From: Kryptolebias marmoratus
Lineage: Eukaryota; Chordata; Actinopteri; Cyprinodontiformes; Rivulidae
Reading direction: 5' to 3'
Assembly (NCBI RefSeq): GCF_001649575.2
Contig: NC_051439.1
Span: 7,182,148 to 7,246,147 of the forward strand
DNA: 64,000 nt
The notes under the pieces are model-generated. The model was not told where the DNA came from. It made no database searches and saw only the letters and a program-made list of their open reading frames with translations. How positions within the stretch are numbered: the first letter of the stretch is position 1; each line of letters starts with the position of its first letter. A program made the position numbers and the translations under genes. Below are positions 36,220-49,519 of the stretch, one piece after another.

Positions 36220-36500
36220 CATTTTTTTATATATCTTGTGCTACTTTTAGCTTTCAGTTAACATATTGCCACTTTTAGCTTTTACTTAGTCTACTTTTAG
36301 CTAGCGCTTTGCTATTTTTAGCTCTTATTTTGTTACTTTTAACTTGCCCTTTGCTAATTTTGGCTTTGTTCTGTTTCTTCTAGTTTCAACAGGTCAGTTT
36401 CAGCTTCAGCAAAAGTCATTCAGCACTCACTGTTCACACTGCATTTCCACAGAAAAAGCAATTTCTCTACTTCCCAGTTGGTTTCCCCGGAGTTTTTTTT
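36220..36500 (+). repeat. Repeat B, partial copy
   Basis: TTTTAGCT-type units from 36240, followed by AAAGTCATTCAGCACTCACTG, TTCACACTGCATTTCC and AGCAATTTCTCTACTTCCC. The non-tandem left half seen in the longer copies is missing or unrecognisable. Confidence 0.6.
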
Positions 36501-36874
36501 TTCTTTGAAAAAGCCATTTGGTGCGTCACAGTAAATATAACAGGAATTTCAGCCACCTCATTCTTGTGCGCACAGACATCAGATGTTTTTCAAACTTCAT
36601 GTTTGTTGTAGCTTTAACTTGTACAACTTTGACTTTTGTTTTCAGCTGTGCAGATAAAACCATTCAGTCAGCTTTGCTTCTTGTGCAATGAAATACTGTA
36701 ACATTACGGTCATATATATTACTGTCAATAATTAGTTTAACATGTCTGCTTTAAATAAAGCAATGCATAAAGGGGAACTTTTAAAACCAAAAGAAAATAC
36801 AGCACACTGAGTGGTATTCTGATCTTTATCAACCACTACCAAAAGGTGAAAGGTGTCAGTATGTGTGTGTTAAC

Positions 36875-37110
36875 TTGCCTGTCTTTTAGCAAAATGTGTC
36901 ATTAATTTTAATGAAACTTTCAAAATGTAATTATTTAATAGTTGTCTACAAATGATTAACTTTTAGAGTTAAAATGGCTGCTAATATTGCATGAAACCAA
37001 GCATATTATTTTCAAAGTTTGACCAAAATAGCTAAATATTTGTCATTTTGCTACACAAGGTTAAACTCTGGCATGAAAAGCTATGGAAAATATGCATTCC
37101 TTCAAGGTTT
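36875..37110 (-). repeat. Repeat A, partial copy, reverse orientation
   Basis: Read on the plus strand the order is inverted: TTAGCAAAATGTGTCATT, TTTTAATGAAACTTTCAAAATG, TACAAATGATTAAC, then TTTTCAAAGTTTGACC and finally ATGCATTCCTTCAAGG. The central block with the CTACTACCACA motif is deleted. Confidence 0.65.
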
Positions 37111-37468
37111 GCTAGCCCTTTGCATATTCATGCAGATAAAGAGAAGAAATGCCTTAAGACTGCCAAAACAAATTGTCTTGGTTTTTTACCAAAAAGGTCA
37201 TGAAACCTTCCTCATAAGACGGCTAAAAATAATTTTAAAAATGTGTTTCGTTAGATTTAGGAACCAAAGTCATGGTAAGATTAAGCTACATAAATATCAG
37301 ACATTAAAATGTATCAATATATTGTTTACTTGTTTACAAAGCACATTGAAACATTATGTTACAACTCACACTGTGTTTACTTGTGATGCTGAGAAGTTTT
37401 GAGAAAATGGTAGAATGTGACAGTCGAAATGGTCTTGACATGTTTACAGGTGGTCAAGCACCAAAGGT

Positions 37469-37825
37469 GTAAAACCCCAATTCTGAAATAGTTGGGATGT
37501 TTTACTAGTAATGGCAACAGGTCAGTAAGAAGGCTGGGAATGTCCCTTCATCTACAGTTCATAATATCATCAACAGATTTCAAGAATCTGGAGAAATCTC
37601 TGAGCTCAAATGACAAAACTGAAAGTCAGTATTGGATGTCTGTGATCTTGGGGCCCTCAGGGGCCACTGCATAAAAACCAGGTCTGATTCTGTTCTGGAC
37701 ATCACTGCATGGACTCAGGAACACTTCCACAGATCATTGTCTGTAAACACAGCTCACTGTACCATCCACTAATGCTGCTTAAAGCTCTATCAGGCAAAGA
37801 AGAAGCCAGATGTGAACACCATCAA
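37469..37825 (+). mobile_element. Tc1/mariner family T1, left part with HTH-region coding
   Basis: The left end is AAAACCCCAATTC...AGTTGGGATG, then the 5' non-coding region is shortened. The helix-turn-helix part of the transposase is recognisable: TTCATAATATCATCAACAG (HNIIN) and AATCTGGAGAAATCTCTGAG (ESGEISE), followed by DITAWTQEHF and KLYQAKKKP. Stops interrupt the frame. The DDE catalytic region and right end are absent. The following 290 bases (37826-38118), with an 88-codon ORF, match nothing I know. Confidence 0.7.
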
Positions 37826-38589
37826 GGCACGTCAATGCAGAAAAGTATACAATGCTTTTACAACAACAATGTTTCTTTGGTACTTCATGTGAGATACTGG
37901 CACACCCACATCTAACAAAAAAAAGTAATTCAAATGAAAGTGAGTCAGTTTTCTGCAGAGATACAGATGTAGGATGCCGTACAAACTTCCAACAGACAGA
38001 AGCACTTTTTGATGACTCTTCAGATGTGCCATTCAGCCCAGCAACACTTGATCACATCAAACACGCTGCAGCTATACGTCAGCTATTTCCAAACCAAACC
38101 CTGATGTCAACCCAGTGAAACGCAGTTTCTGAGGGAAGCTGTGATCTGCTGAATGTAACAGGAGAAAAGCAGGGTGGGTTATTCCTATCGCACTGGCTGC
38201 AGGCTTCTATGAGTCCAGTCTGCACTGATCTCTCTAATGAATCCTGAAATGTCATCTACTTTCAAATTACCTTAAGGAATGAGACAACACAAAAAAGGAG
38301 GAGGATAAAAAAAACAGCAAAACATGAGTTTAAAGCTAACCTATGTAGGAAGAATTCCCCGATCCCCTTCTTAGGAGAGCAACTGTCTGCTCTCATGTGT
38401 TACCCAACACCATCCCTCTGTCTCTGCTTTTAGATTTATAGCTCACTCACATCTCTTTTGTCCTTACTCTCCCAAATTTATTTCCTCTAAATATTGCTCC
38501 TTGTTTCTTGCCAACATTTCTCCCTTTGCCTATTTGTATTTTTTTTATCTTACCCCTGCTGCTAAGGTTTTAGAGCGCCACAGCAAATG

Positions 38590-38760
38590 GAGATCAAGGT
38601 GAGGCTGTAAAAAAACCCGAAGACGGATGATGGGAGAAGAAATGGAGTCAAATATATAATGAAGCGAGTGGAAGATGGGTGGAGAAACGGGAAAATAGAA
38701 AGGAGGAAATATAGAAAACAAGAGGAAAAACACAGAGAGAAGAATAAAAGGTTAAAAAAA
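38590..38760. repeat. Purine-rich low-complexity tract
   Basis: GGAGAAGAAATGGAG, GGAGAAACGGG, AGGAGGAAATATAG and AGAGAGAAGAATA pieces with few pyrimidines on the plus strand. Confidence 0.6.
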
Positions 38761-40837
38761 ATCCTGGAGATGATTTCTTAAAAATTATTTTCCCCCAGTG
38801 TCACCCTGATTATATAAGTGCCACGTGCTAAAAATAAAGCCTGCAGTACAAACAGTAAATGTGAGGCTGTGTGTCTGTGTATGTGTGGTGTGTGTGTGTT
38901 TCCTTCTTTCACACGCATGCCTGCACTCACTGCTCAGAAAACAACAAAAAAAACACTCATCAGAGAAGGAGGCACATACGCAGCAGCGAAGAGTCGATGT
39001 GTTTGCACAAAACACATTCATGCGTGCACACGTACAGCCCAGCCTGATGAGCCAGGAGACGGGTGCAGATTCTCTCCGGTTGCCATGGTGATGCAGCCTC
39101 CTTCAAATGGAGGGAAGCGGCATGGTTTCCTGGAGGGACAGAGCAGAGGCACTCCCACAACCAGCAACATATTATTCTCTCTGCCCTTTTGACTTTTTGC
39201 CTTCCTTCTTCGTCTCCTTTTGTTTATTTCCCCCCCATTTCTTTTTTTATTTTTCATTCCTTCACTCAGTCCTACACAGTTGTTATATTCATCTTGTTTT
39301 CTGCTTCATGATCCCCCCGTTTATTCAGAAATGCCGTCATCAGACATCCACAGAGTCGTTTCTGGCTCAGGGCCAGGGGCCGAAAGGGTTGAGGGACTGA
39401 AGAATGGAGGAAGAGGCTGCTACAGCTGCCACTCATCCCTTCCACACCTTCATCAGTAAGCTCCTCGTGTGCCGCTTGTGATGCCCTCCCTTCCATCCAT
39501 CGCTATAAGCGCCAGACAAGGGGGAGATGAGGGCCTCTTCGAGTGGCTTTCATCTGTTTCAGCAGCACCACTCCTGCATCAGAAACATTGCTCTGACTTC
39601 AGGAGGATGCCAAGGGAACACAAGGGCATGCAGCCACAGAGCACGAAGACTACTCTTAAACATGTGATCCATCCAGCTGACATTTGAAGTGATGGCAAAA
39701 GAGCAGCCACCAAAACACAGGCTGGGAGCAGGTAACACACCCCCTCCGCCGTCATCAATAAAAAGGGAGCACAAGCATTCACTTGAAGAAAATCCACACA
39801 AGAAACTAAATCTGCTGCTGAATTCTTCGAGTCATCAGTGATAAATGCAGATTTACACATCCCTCTCTTTTGTCTATCAGATATTTCTTTACCGCCCACC
39901 TCACACACCACATAGATTTTTCTAAAAACAACTGTTGTGATGCTGCAATCATATCCACTAGAAAATGGATTCTGTTGAAAATAATTGCCACTTGTGACCA
40001 AAAGTAAATTATTTTTAGAGCAAATATATATACAGGCTCTAGAAAAGAAGTCCTCATTGTTGTTTTTATTATTTAGTGTGTAGATATGTCTGTCTGCATA
40101 TATCTGTATGAATGTGTACGTAGAACCATTGTTCTTTTATGGTTTAGGTTTCTGATGGAACGTTGGATTGGCTGGATTGTTTTGTGCTTAAAATAAGCTT
40201 TATAAATAAGGTTTATTTGATTTGAGAGGGCCTGTGCGGTTATGCCAAGCAAGCCATGCCTGTAGAAGCTGACAACAGATGAGAGAAAGTCTCTGCAGTG
40301 TTTTTTTTTAAAACCAAACAGATTCAGTGTCATGTTCACATTCCAATTTGATTACTTTGAAGCTGAGAAAGTAAAGTTTGAAACTGCTGTTCAATCGTCT
40401 GCGTTGAGAGGAAAGGAGTCCATCAAACGTTGAGTCTACTGTTCACTGAGTCTCTCCCCACCTCTGCTCTCCATGCAAGCTGTTTAATTAAGCTCTGTGT
40501 TCATTAATGTGAGCAACGTTTTTCCATGATGTTAATTTAAACAAAACACACAGAGAAGTTTGACTCTAATGTCCACTTCTGTCAGTCCTTAGTTTTCATC
40601 ATGCTCTCAAACGCCTGTAAGAGCACATAACAGCATGTCTACTGATCAACATTGTAGTTCCACGTTTAATTTGCAACCACAATTAAAGCATTATGTCTCT
40701 TAAAAATGTCTTGCAAGTATCATACAGTATTTCATTAAGTTTCTCTTGCTCCTTTGATAGGGAGGGAACTTAAGTTAGTCTAAATCAAAGCAGGGTTGGT
40801 CATTCCAGCTGATTGCTGATTAATTCAAAGATCTGAA

Positions 40838-40862
40838 TGTGTGTGTGTGTGTGTGTGTGTGT
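40838..40862. repeat. (TG)n microsatellite
   Basis: About 12 TG units, then TTTGTGTGG. Confidence 0.9.
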
Positions 40863-42802
40863 TTGTGTGGTGTACATGGGCAGCAGTAAGTGGGCATGCC
40901 GTTTCCCACAATTTGTTTAAAGAGAATCCACTTATAATCTACAATAAGTATTTTATCTTTTATAGGGAAATGCATCAATGAGAGAAATTTAGTGCAGTGA
41001 AACCAGATACCAGAGCAGAAAAACTGTATGTTTTTCTATATTTGCAAATTTATTTTATGGAGTTTGGTCTGTCAATTTCTATCAGAGACATTTTAAAATG
41101 AACTGTTTAAGTGGCATTCACGGCAATTCAGAAAACATACAGCAACTGTTTGACCTTTTCAGAAGTTTTCAACAATGTGACAGGAGACATGTTGTGGACG
41201 ACCATTAAACTTAAATATGAGAAAATAAATCGGTGCTGCGGTAGTGGTTTCAGTAACTTGCAAGCATGCTTACATTCCCTTTTATTTTTATTCAAACTCT
41301 GTCCCAGTTTTTATCACTGCCGCTGTCGACAACGTGCATCTACACTCTGAAACGTCCGAGTGCCATCGTTCATGGCTATATGTCACAAACTTTAAACTCA
41401 AATGCCCTCTTTTATATGTAAAGAAGTTGATTCCTTTTGCACCAATTGACATGGGACGATGTTCAAAGAAAAATGTGAAAAGCTGATTGTCATTAACAAA
41501 GTTTGGCAACAAGCTAGGGTGATAGAATCCCAGCTGATCAGATGTGTTTGTATTAAAATAATCAGCTCCCAGATAAGAGGACGGTTTTGATGCATCGATC
41601 AATTGTAAATCAATGTAAACATATTAAAATTTGATTATTATTCAGTGTTAATAATGTCATGTCGAGAAAGAAAAAAGGTAAAACTCTGAAGTCTGAAAGT
41701 GCAATGCCCAGATAGTTTATAGTGTGCACACAACAGGTAGACAATGAGACTGACTGAGATAACAGCTTCTTCTGTGTTTAGAAGCACTTCAGCTTCTGTG
41801 AAGTTAAAGGAGAAAATAATGTTCACAAGAGCTACACTATTTGCAAGTTCAGGTTTGCACCTGGAGGAGAAAGCAGTAAAAACTGTAGCTGCCACTGCTA
41901 ACCAGAGCACTTTCGTCCAAGCAGCATCAAACTTTCCTCCTAACGTGGATAAGGTGATGCAAGTAACAAAGTCCATTTCAACATTATGGCTTTTATGCTG
42001 TAACAATTCAAATTTTGGAGACAAAACTGCAGATGATCATTCTATGATGATTTAGCCATTCCTACACTCTACAACGGGACCGAAAACAAAATGGTGGAAA
42101 CACTGAAGAAGTTGGGACAGGTAGCTCTAACACGTGAAGCTTGAAAATCCATCACCACAGAATCAAAGTCAACATTTTGACTCCTTTTGTCCCAAAATCT
42201 TGTTAGAATGAAAAGTGTTTTGTGCTGTATTAAAGAGCAAAATATTTAGTTCCTTTTAGAAAAAGTCTCTGCTCAGGATTTAGTTTGGATGCATCAAGGT
42301 GCACCCATGATCACCTTAAGATCACGTCACAGCGCTCCGAATCGTAATTAAATCGTGAGGTGACTAAAGACCCCCTCCCCACCCCCATGTCAAAATCAGT
42401 TTTGTTCACGGACTGCCTGATCTTTCACCTCTTCTGCTAAGAAACACAGTCTGACATTCACTGTTGCTCATAACCACAGGACCTCTGCCAAGGCCTCAAG
42501 AGCATCAGCAAGAGTACACATGCACAAGTCACGTGTTTGTGATCCAGCCAACAGGAAATCTTTCTCTTTTTTTGTCTCTGCTTCACTAATCATTTATTGC
42601 TTGATTTCTTAATGCATAACACAGTGTATAATGTATCTTTGGCTGATGTGATTAAGTTAGGGCATTAATTTAGTTTGAGAACTCATCTGCATTTGGTCAC
42701 AGATCAGCTATGAATCATTTGTAATTCTATAACGTGCAGGATTGGAATGCACAAACGTGCAGAATGCTAAATTTATTAGGCTGTGTGTTCATCTGAGCAC
42801 AC

Positions 42803-43280
42803 ATACGCTCACCTGCCATTTTATTAGGTACACTTGTTCAACAGCTTGTTAACACAAACAGCTAATCAGCCAATCACAGGGCAGCAACTCAATGCCTTCT
42901 AGCATGTAGACTTGGTGAAGACACCTGAAGTTCAAACCAGGCATCAGAATGAGGGGAAAAAGGGGATATAAGGGACTTTAAATGGCTGGTCTGCTGGGGG
43001 TTTTACACATAATTATCTCTGAGGTTTAAAGAGAATAGTCCAAAAAAATAAAAAATATCCGGTGAGCAGCCTTTTTGTGGACCAAAAAGCGTTGTTAACG
43101 TCAGAACAGAATGGGCAGACTGGTTGGAGACGACAAGACAAATCTGCAGCAACTGTGTGATGCTAACATGTCAATGTGGACTAGAATCTCTGAGGAATGT
43201 TTCCAACGTCTTGTTGAATCTATGACGTGAAGAATTAAGGCACCTCTGAAGGCAAAAGGGAGTTGAACACAGAACTGTAC
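42803..43280 (+). mobile_element. Tc1/mariner family T2, internally deleted copy
   Basis: The left end is ATACGCTCACCTGCCATTTT then ATTAGGTACACTTGTTC. The middle jumps from the N-terminal region (GGTTTAAAGAGAATAGTCC) to the C-terminal region (AAATCTGCAGCAACTGTGTG, GAGGAATGTTTCCAACG). The right terminal repeat is lost after AAGGCAAAAGGGAGTTGAAC. The catalytic DDE segment is deleted. Confidence 0.75.
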
Positions 43281-44184
43281 AGTCAGATGTATTATGAAAG
43301 GATTTAGACATTCACTTTTCTTCTTTCACTTGAATAATTTTCATGTAGGTTTATATCGATATTTTCCAACAATAAAAGCACGTAAGCCATCACAGAGACA
43401 TTCTCACCTTCAGCTACAGTCTTTAAAGTGTCTCCTGTAGTTTATTAAACACTGTTGGCATCTGTTCACATTATGTAGCATTTCATCAGACCAGCCAAAG
43501 CCTGAACAATGCAGTCAGTTGGCAAAGCTTGGCTGATATAAAAATTCGGAAATTTTCTAAAAATAAATTCAAGCTCCGAAGGAAGCTGGTCTCTCGCTCG
43601 CCAGCAGGTTGTACTTTCTTTTTTGTTTTTTTTTTACCCCATTTTCATGTTTTTGTGGATCTGTCACACCTCCCATTTTGCCTTTTCTTTCTCCTTATAT
43701 CCTCCAGTCTGACACAAGTCAAATTAGAAGACTAGAGAGCCCCACGTGTTCTTTGTTTTTCCTTGTCTTCGCTTTTGTCGAGCCCTCCAATTATAGGCTC
43801 GTTCAAAGCCTGGACTCTCATACAAAAGCTCACTTTTAAAGGCTTCCATTTTCCATTCATCCAAAACATACTTTAAGCCCCATGAGAAATGACTGGGACT
43901 CTTACAGGTTTAGTTTCTTCTCCTCTGTCAGACAGAAAAAGACAGCAGAGATATTCACACAGAAAAAGTTTTTTTTTTTTTTATTCTGAAAGATTTTTGC
44001 TAAAATTAAAAAATGAGAACTAAATCATTATTACTATCCTGGATACCATGAGTGTTAAACGTATGGACCATATCAAAATAAATAGACAAGTAACAAGAAA
44101 TACTTCAAGGTTTAACCTTTAAATTTTTTATTGTTGCTTAATGTTCCATTTTTACTGCTAGCCACCGAAGGCGAGAATGTTTTT
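43281..44184. other. Unassigned intronic sequence
   Basis: T-rich patches; two overlapping plus-strand ORFs (43529-43839) are phenylalanine-rich low-complexity translations. Confidence 0.4.
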
Positions 44185-44635
44185 GCCTGTGTTTGTCTGT
44201 GTGCATGTTCATTTGTCTGTACCATTAGCAAAATATCTCATGAATCTGTGGGCAAATTTTAATGAAACCCTAATAAAGTAATATTTGGATAAACCTCTAC
44301 AACTGATTAATTTTTAGAGTCACCTGAATTAAAGATGGCTACTACAGCAAATCGACATTAGCCGACACAAAAATGAGTCCAACTCAATCAATTTAACAAG
44401 TATTGAGATAAGGTTTGGTGTGGTAGTAGCTGAGAGTCCTCCTCAACACATACTTCAGCCGCTAACAGATTATTTAAAAAAAAAACTAGAATATGGCATG
44501 AGACTGTGCGTAATGTTATTTTTTAGGTTTGACCAAAACAGCTATAACTCTGCTCCTTCATCATAAGATGATTTAAAAAATTGTGGCCTGAAAAGCAGCA
44601 GGTGATATGTATTCCTTCAAGAAATGCTACTCTTT
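44185..44635 (-). repeat. Repeat A, near full-length copy, reverse orientation
   Basis: All family blocks are visible in reverse: TTAGCAAAATATCTCATGAA, TACAACTGATTAA, GTGTGGTAGTAGCTGAGAGT, CATGAGACTGTGCGTAATG, GTTTGACCAAAACAGC and GATATGTATTCCTTCAAG. It is a useful reference copy for building a consensus. Confidence 0.75.
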
Positions 44636-47600
44636 TAATTTCTTTTTCACAAATGTAAGCTGATTGTTTCCCCACTGAAGAGATCAAGTTTATAAAAGTC
44701 CATCAAGACAAAAGTCACATCAGCTGAAAAACCCCACTGTCTCCCACCCTCTTTTTGAAATGCTTTAAAGATCCTGCCCCCTCAAAGCCCGTCCCCGTAA
44801 AACTCATTCTGCTCTGATTGGACCAAAACTGCCGGTGAGCAAAATTTCAGCATATTGATTAATTGAGGCATGCCAAACTAATCACTAGGCAAACTGTATG
44901 CAAATGAGTTACACGGAGCTGCAGACAAGTGGAAGCAGCAAACCTATAATATATAACCACACACATCTATAAAAGCAACCGTGAATAAATAATTCGTTTG
45001 GAGCATAAAAATCCTATATAGTTAAAATGTCAAATTGTCAAAACCATTATTAATGTCTGCATATAAACTGGAACATTTTCATGGACACAATTTGCAAATG
45101 AAACTCTTTTTATAGAAAAGAACATTTAAAATTCCAAATTACAATGTTGGGATGGGATGGAAAATGCAAATGTACATTGACTGTGATTTTTATTTATTTG
45201 TATTTTTAGAGTTAGACGCTGTCCGAATCTGTTCCCTCGGTTCAGTTATGAGATGCTCCTGAAACTGTACATTCTGCCACGCTCACATGTGCAGCATTTT
45301 ACTTTCACATACATAGATTTTAACTTCTACATACAATATGCTTACATCTGAGTTAGGAAAAGACACCAATGTTACGTTTAGCAATGCTAACGATGCTAAT
45401 GACGCCAATAATGCTAATAAATGATGTTAGCTAAAATGTCAGCATGGTGATCATTTTGTCTTTGTTTTACTAAAACAACAAAAATCCTTTTTACTGAGGA
45501 TCTGCATGCAGCTGACGTGTCCTCTACTTTCTATATGTTTAATTAGTGATTAAAAGCAGAAACAATGATTAGTTACAGTAAAGGAATTACTTAATAACGT
45601 AACATTTATTACTAAGTTTTGTTTTGTTTTTTCTATTACTTTCAACAAAACTGTAAATAATTTTGAATGGAGACCTTATGGGGGGACATACCTAATGTGG
45701 TGCAGTTGTGTTCACAAAAAAAGGTCAAGGACCTACAATCTACTTTTCTTTTCAGTTTTATTAGAACAAATCCCTCAGTGTGTCAATTTAGAGGATATTG
45801 TTTGTAGATTACCAATTTCAGAGAGAAAGTTCAGGAACACAGTAATTTAGGGGGGTTTCTTTGGAAAAGCTTGTTTTATTATTGTCAACAGACAATCACA
45901 TTTTCAATTTAACCAGAAATTCAGAAAACATGTATCTGATAAAACACAGAGGCTGACAGCACCAACTTCAGAATACCCGGAGAAAAGCTGACATTAAAGG
46001 ATTTTTTTGTACAACAGACATTTCAAACTCCAAACTGCTTCACTAAATACCAGCTGTCGGTTCACAGCCAGAAGATAAAATTTAATTGGAATTTATTTCT
46101 CTGGCTAATATAAGAGCATCCTGTTCTTGCTTTTTAATTTTTATGGCCACCGCCTTACCTCATCTTACCTTCACAGGTAAAAATCTAATGCTTCTGCAGC
46201 TACTGACATTATTATTATTATTTAACATCATCATTACCATAGTGTTGAGCAGCAGTTTGAAAGCTCCTCCATTGTGTACACCAAATAATTAACATTGTTG
46301 TAATATGAGATGGGCGGTGAATTGTTGGACTTGTGTAACATTTCCTCTTATTTTCACCTCACATGGGTCAATCCTGACAGTAGCGATCTACCTCGTACAT
46401 CTTTCCCTCGCACATTAGTGAAGAGTCAGTAAACACCTGGATTTAGTTTGCTTTGAAGGCATTGTCTTCAAGTGCTTACCTACTAACATGGCGAAAATAT
46501 TGCATTGCATGCATCCAGACGAGATTTGTGGGAACTATGTATGCCATATTTTATTTTATTTTATTTTATTTTATTGAGGAATTCTCCTGCAGGTGGCGCC
46601 CTTGGTGATCACCTTTACCAAGAGCTCTGAGAGACCTTAAATCTGTTTGTGTACCCAAACAAGCAAATGTTTGATGATCTGCTCAACTCAGCTTTAGAAA
46701 ACTGCGGTGTGTGTTTCCCCTGTTTTCATAGATGAAATAATTAACTATGTGATTAACTAAAATATAATCAGTAATGATGTTAATTGCTGTCTTGGCATGA
46801 GTTTATTGAAAGCCAGTGTAAGTAATGAGGCCGACATGTGAGCCAAGCCCTAAAGAAAAAAAAATGCTCCTCTAAATGAACACTCGAGCTAATTCCTATG
46901 CATCTGCTGCGGGAGATGAATCGGCGATGTTTCCAGAATAACTTGTGCATGCAGTTCACAGTGAAGATGAAACCACACCATCACTTTCAGCGCTGACAAC
47001 CAGATTCATCAGCCTGAGTATTCGTGGGGTGGCAAACACCTGCACTAATCGGAGCCTGAATGATGTCCTCCATCCATTATATGATGATTAAATCATTACC
47101 CCCCCCTACACCCCCCAACCCCTAGTCACATCACTGCGATGAACCAGACATTCATCAAGGCCCTGTCTCAGCTTTTTTGGCAGGAAGGTGAGCACTAGGA
47201 GACTAAGGATGGGAAATAGCATCTCTGTTACCCAGCCAAGCTGTCTCAGAAAGCAGGGCATGATGGGTAAAGATCCAGTGACCCATCAGGCTTGTGGTGA
47301 CACAGGCTAGTTCTGCACCTGAAGACGTTTACAGCAGCAGTTTACCTCAGCGTGAGCATTAGATGTGTCAGAATTAGCTCTAAATCCCCAAAACTGAGAA
47401 AATGAAACACTAAATTTTTCTCCAAAAATAAAAGCAGCAATTGCATTTTTTCAAAACTTTTTTAACCTCTAAACATATGGAGAGCTGTTTTTTTTTGTAG
47501 AAAAGCCTTATGCAGAGCTGAGTAACACAAATGAGCATTTACTCAAAATTATCCTGTTTTAGTGTCAATGATTTGTTTTGATAAAGGACTTAAATTACCA

Positions 47601-47754
47601 TTCACAAAATGAAAATGTTCATTAACTATTTCATGTCACTATTTAAAACTCTAAATGTAAGAAAATACGTTTTACTTTTTTTCATACAGTATCTTTGAAC
47701 TGGTCAGATCAAATTTCCAACATAGTAAATATTGTCATGTTTATTATGCTTCTT
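44636..47754. other. Unassigned intronic sequence with possible conserved islands
   Basis: The block at 44830-44940 carries homeodomain- and octamer-like motifs. 46870-47080 is repeat-free and better mixed in composition. A C-rich run (47099-47122) and an ATTTT repeat (46548-46575) also lie here. No gene seen. Confidence 0.4.
46548..46575. repeat. (ATTTT)n pentanucleotide repeat
   Basis: Five and a half ATTTT units. Confidence 0.9.
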
Positions 47755-48030
47755 ATTGCCATCTGTAGAAGGGGGAGCAATGTTGTTTTCTCTGTGTTTG
47801 TTTATCAGTATCATTAGCAAAATAGCTCATGAACCATTGGATGGATGTGAATGAATCTCAATGAATCTACAAGTGGCTTTTGAAGTCAACACAATTCATG
47901 ATGGTTACTGCAGGTAGATGACTTTATAAGTTCAGTAACTTTTTATAGAATTTGAGCTAAATCTTTGTGTGAGAGTGGCTCAGTTTCATGATATACTCTG
48001 AGCACGAAAACATCTCACAAGATCTCTCAG
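47755..48030 (-). repeat. Repeat A, degraded copy, reverse orientation
   Basis: Begins with TTAGCAAAATAGCTCATGAA and ends with ATACTCTGAGCACG...ATCTCACAAGATCTC. Several blocks between are shortened. A Tc1 element starts immediately to its right. Confidence 0.65.
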
Positions 48031-48054
48031 TTTTCCATGTGTGGATCATTGAAT

Positions 48055-49008
48055 ACCGCTCACTGTTCATGTCCAAACGTCTCCATCTCCTTCAGGTTGG
48101 ACGGGTCCTGCTTGTGTCCAACAGTCTTTAAATCAAACCACAGATTCTCAGTTGGACTGAGGTCTGAGCTTTGATTGGATCATTCCAGGACCTTTAATTG
48201 GTTCTCCTTAAACCAGTGGAGTGTTTCTTCAGCAGAGAGTTTAGACTCATTGTCCTGCTGGAAGCTGGATTTATCTGTGTTTTGCTCCATTCGTCTTTCC
48301 TTTAACTCTGACCAGTTTCCCAGTCCCTGCTGATGAAAAACATCCGCACAGTATGATGCTGCCACCACCATGCTTCACTGTAGGGATGGTGCTCTCAGCA
48401 TGATGAGAGGGTTGTAGGTTTGTCTCAGACATGATGTTATCCTTGCTGTTTGATCTCATCTGACCACAGCACCTTCTTTTGAAAGTCCAATATTTTTCTT
48501 TAATCAGTGTCTTTTTCCTGTTGCTCTTCCATGAAGCTCAGCTCTGTGCAACTTTCAGTGGTCCTATGGACAGATCCTCCCATCTCCCAGCTCTAGCAGG
48601 GTTATCTTTGGCCTCCTGGATGTTCCTGTAATTAAATAATTCTGATTTGCTGTGGTGGCATTGTCTTTCATTTCCTAATAATGGATTTAATAGAGCTATG
48701 TGGGATGTTCAGGATTCTGGGGATATATAACCCAACCCTGATCTGTACTTCTCCACAACTTTGTCTTTGGCCTGTGTGGAGAGTTCCTTGGTCTTCATGA
48801 TGTCTCTCGCTTGGTGAAAGACCACACTACTTAGAGGTGTTTTAAGGTGAACCCACCCCTTTTCAGTTTTATATTTATAAAAATGACTTATTTATTCTAG
48901 AGTATTTTTTTGTAAAAGTAATGTTTTTACTCAAATTAAAGATCCAAATGAATTCCAGGTTGTAGAAAAGCCGACCAAAACAGGTGAATGCTTTTGCAAG
49001 ACGCCGTA
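48055..49008 (-). mobile_element. Tc1/mariner family T3, near full-length but broken transposase
   Basis: On the minus strand: HAESTIPTVKHGGGSIILCG and CFSSAGTGKLVRVKGK, then after a frameshift FQQDNESKLSAEETLHWFKE and NQLKVLE. These are the HGGGSIM-WGCFS and QQDNDPKHTAK blocks of Tc1 transposases. The right terminus reads GAATGCTTTTGCAAGACG up to 49008. The low-coordinate terminus is not clear. The frameshift near 48300 and changed residues make it inactive. Confidence 0.8.
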
Positions 49009-49486
49009 AAACAACTGAGTCTCCTGTTTAAGACCGCTTCCATAAAGCATTACTTGGAAACTGTGATCCCTGTATGCTTCTGTGTCTGTTTCTATGATGC
49101 TGACAGAAAAAAAGAGGAAAAAGAACCGAAAGGCACCAAGACAAGAAGAACGAGACATAAAGAGAAGACGACAGAGAGACAGAGAGTCTAGCCAAGAATA
49201 GGAAGAAAGATCTCTGATGGGAAGCTTTTTTAAAATTTTATTTATTTATTTTCCTTACAAAGTAGGGACAGTCATGGAAATGGAGTCGGTTTTAAACATG
49301 AATTTATATTTCTGGGCCTTAGTTCTTATTAGATGAGACCAAATTTATTTAGCTGCCGTTCTTTCAGGCTTTCATCTAACACTCATAGGCGATGGAGTTT
49401 GATCAGCTCTCATACACATAAACAAAAAATGTCTGAGTTTCCACCAAAGCCACACATTGGCAGTAGCTGAATGTTAAACATCATGA

Positions 49487-49519
<33 letters not shown>

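Larger units (their letters stand above)
38119..42802. other. Unassigned intronic sequence, the longest repeat-poor block
   Basis: Apart from the purine tract and a TG repeat, no family was recognised over about 4.7 kb. The part at 39000-39800 is GC-richer with many overlapping ORFs on both strands (up to 140 codons), but none has a recognisable domain. ORFs at 41638-42055 overlap in antisense. Confidence 0.4.

Noticed and set aside
38785..40001. Dense ORFs on both strands, up to 140 codons
   Set aside because: A GC-richer region with fewer stops. No frame shows a domain, and none is favoured over its antisense.
41638..42055. 128- and 103-codon ORFs on opposite strands
   Set aside because: Exact antisense overlap and no recognisable domain. 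I looked for a retrocopy signature and saw none.
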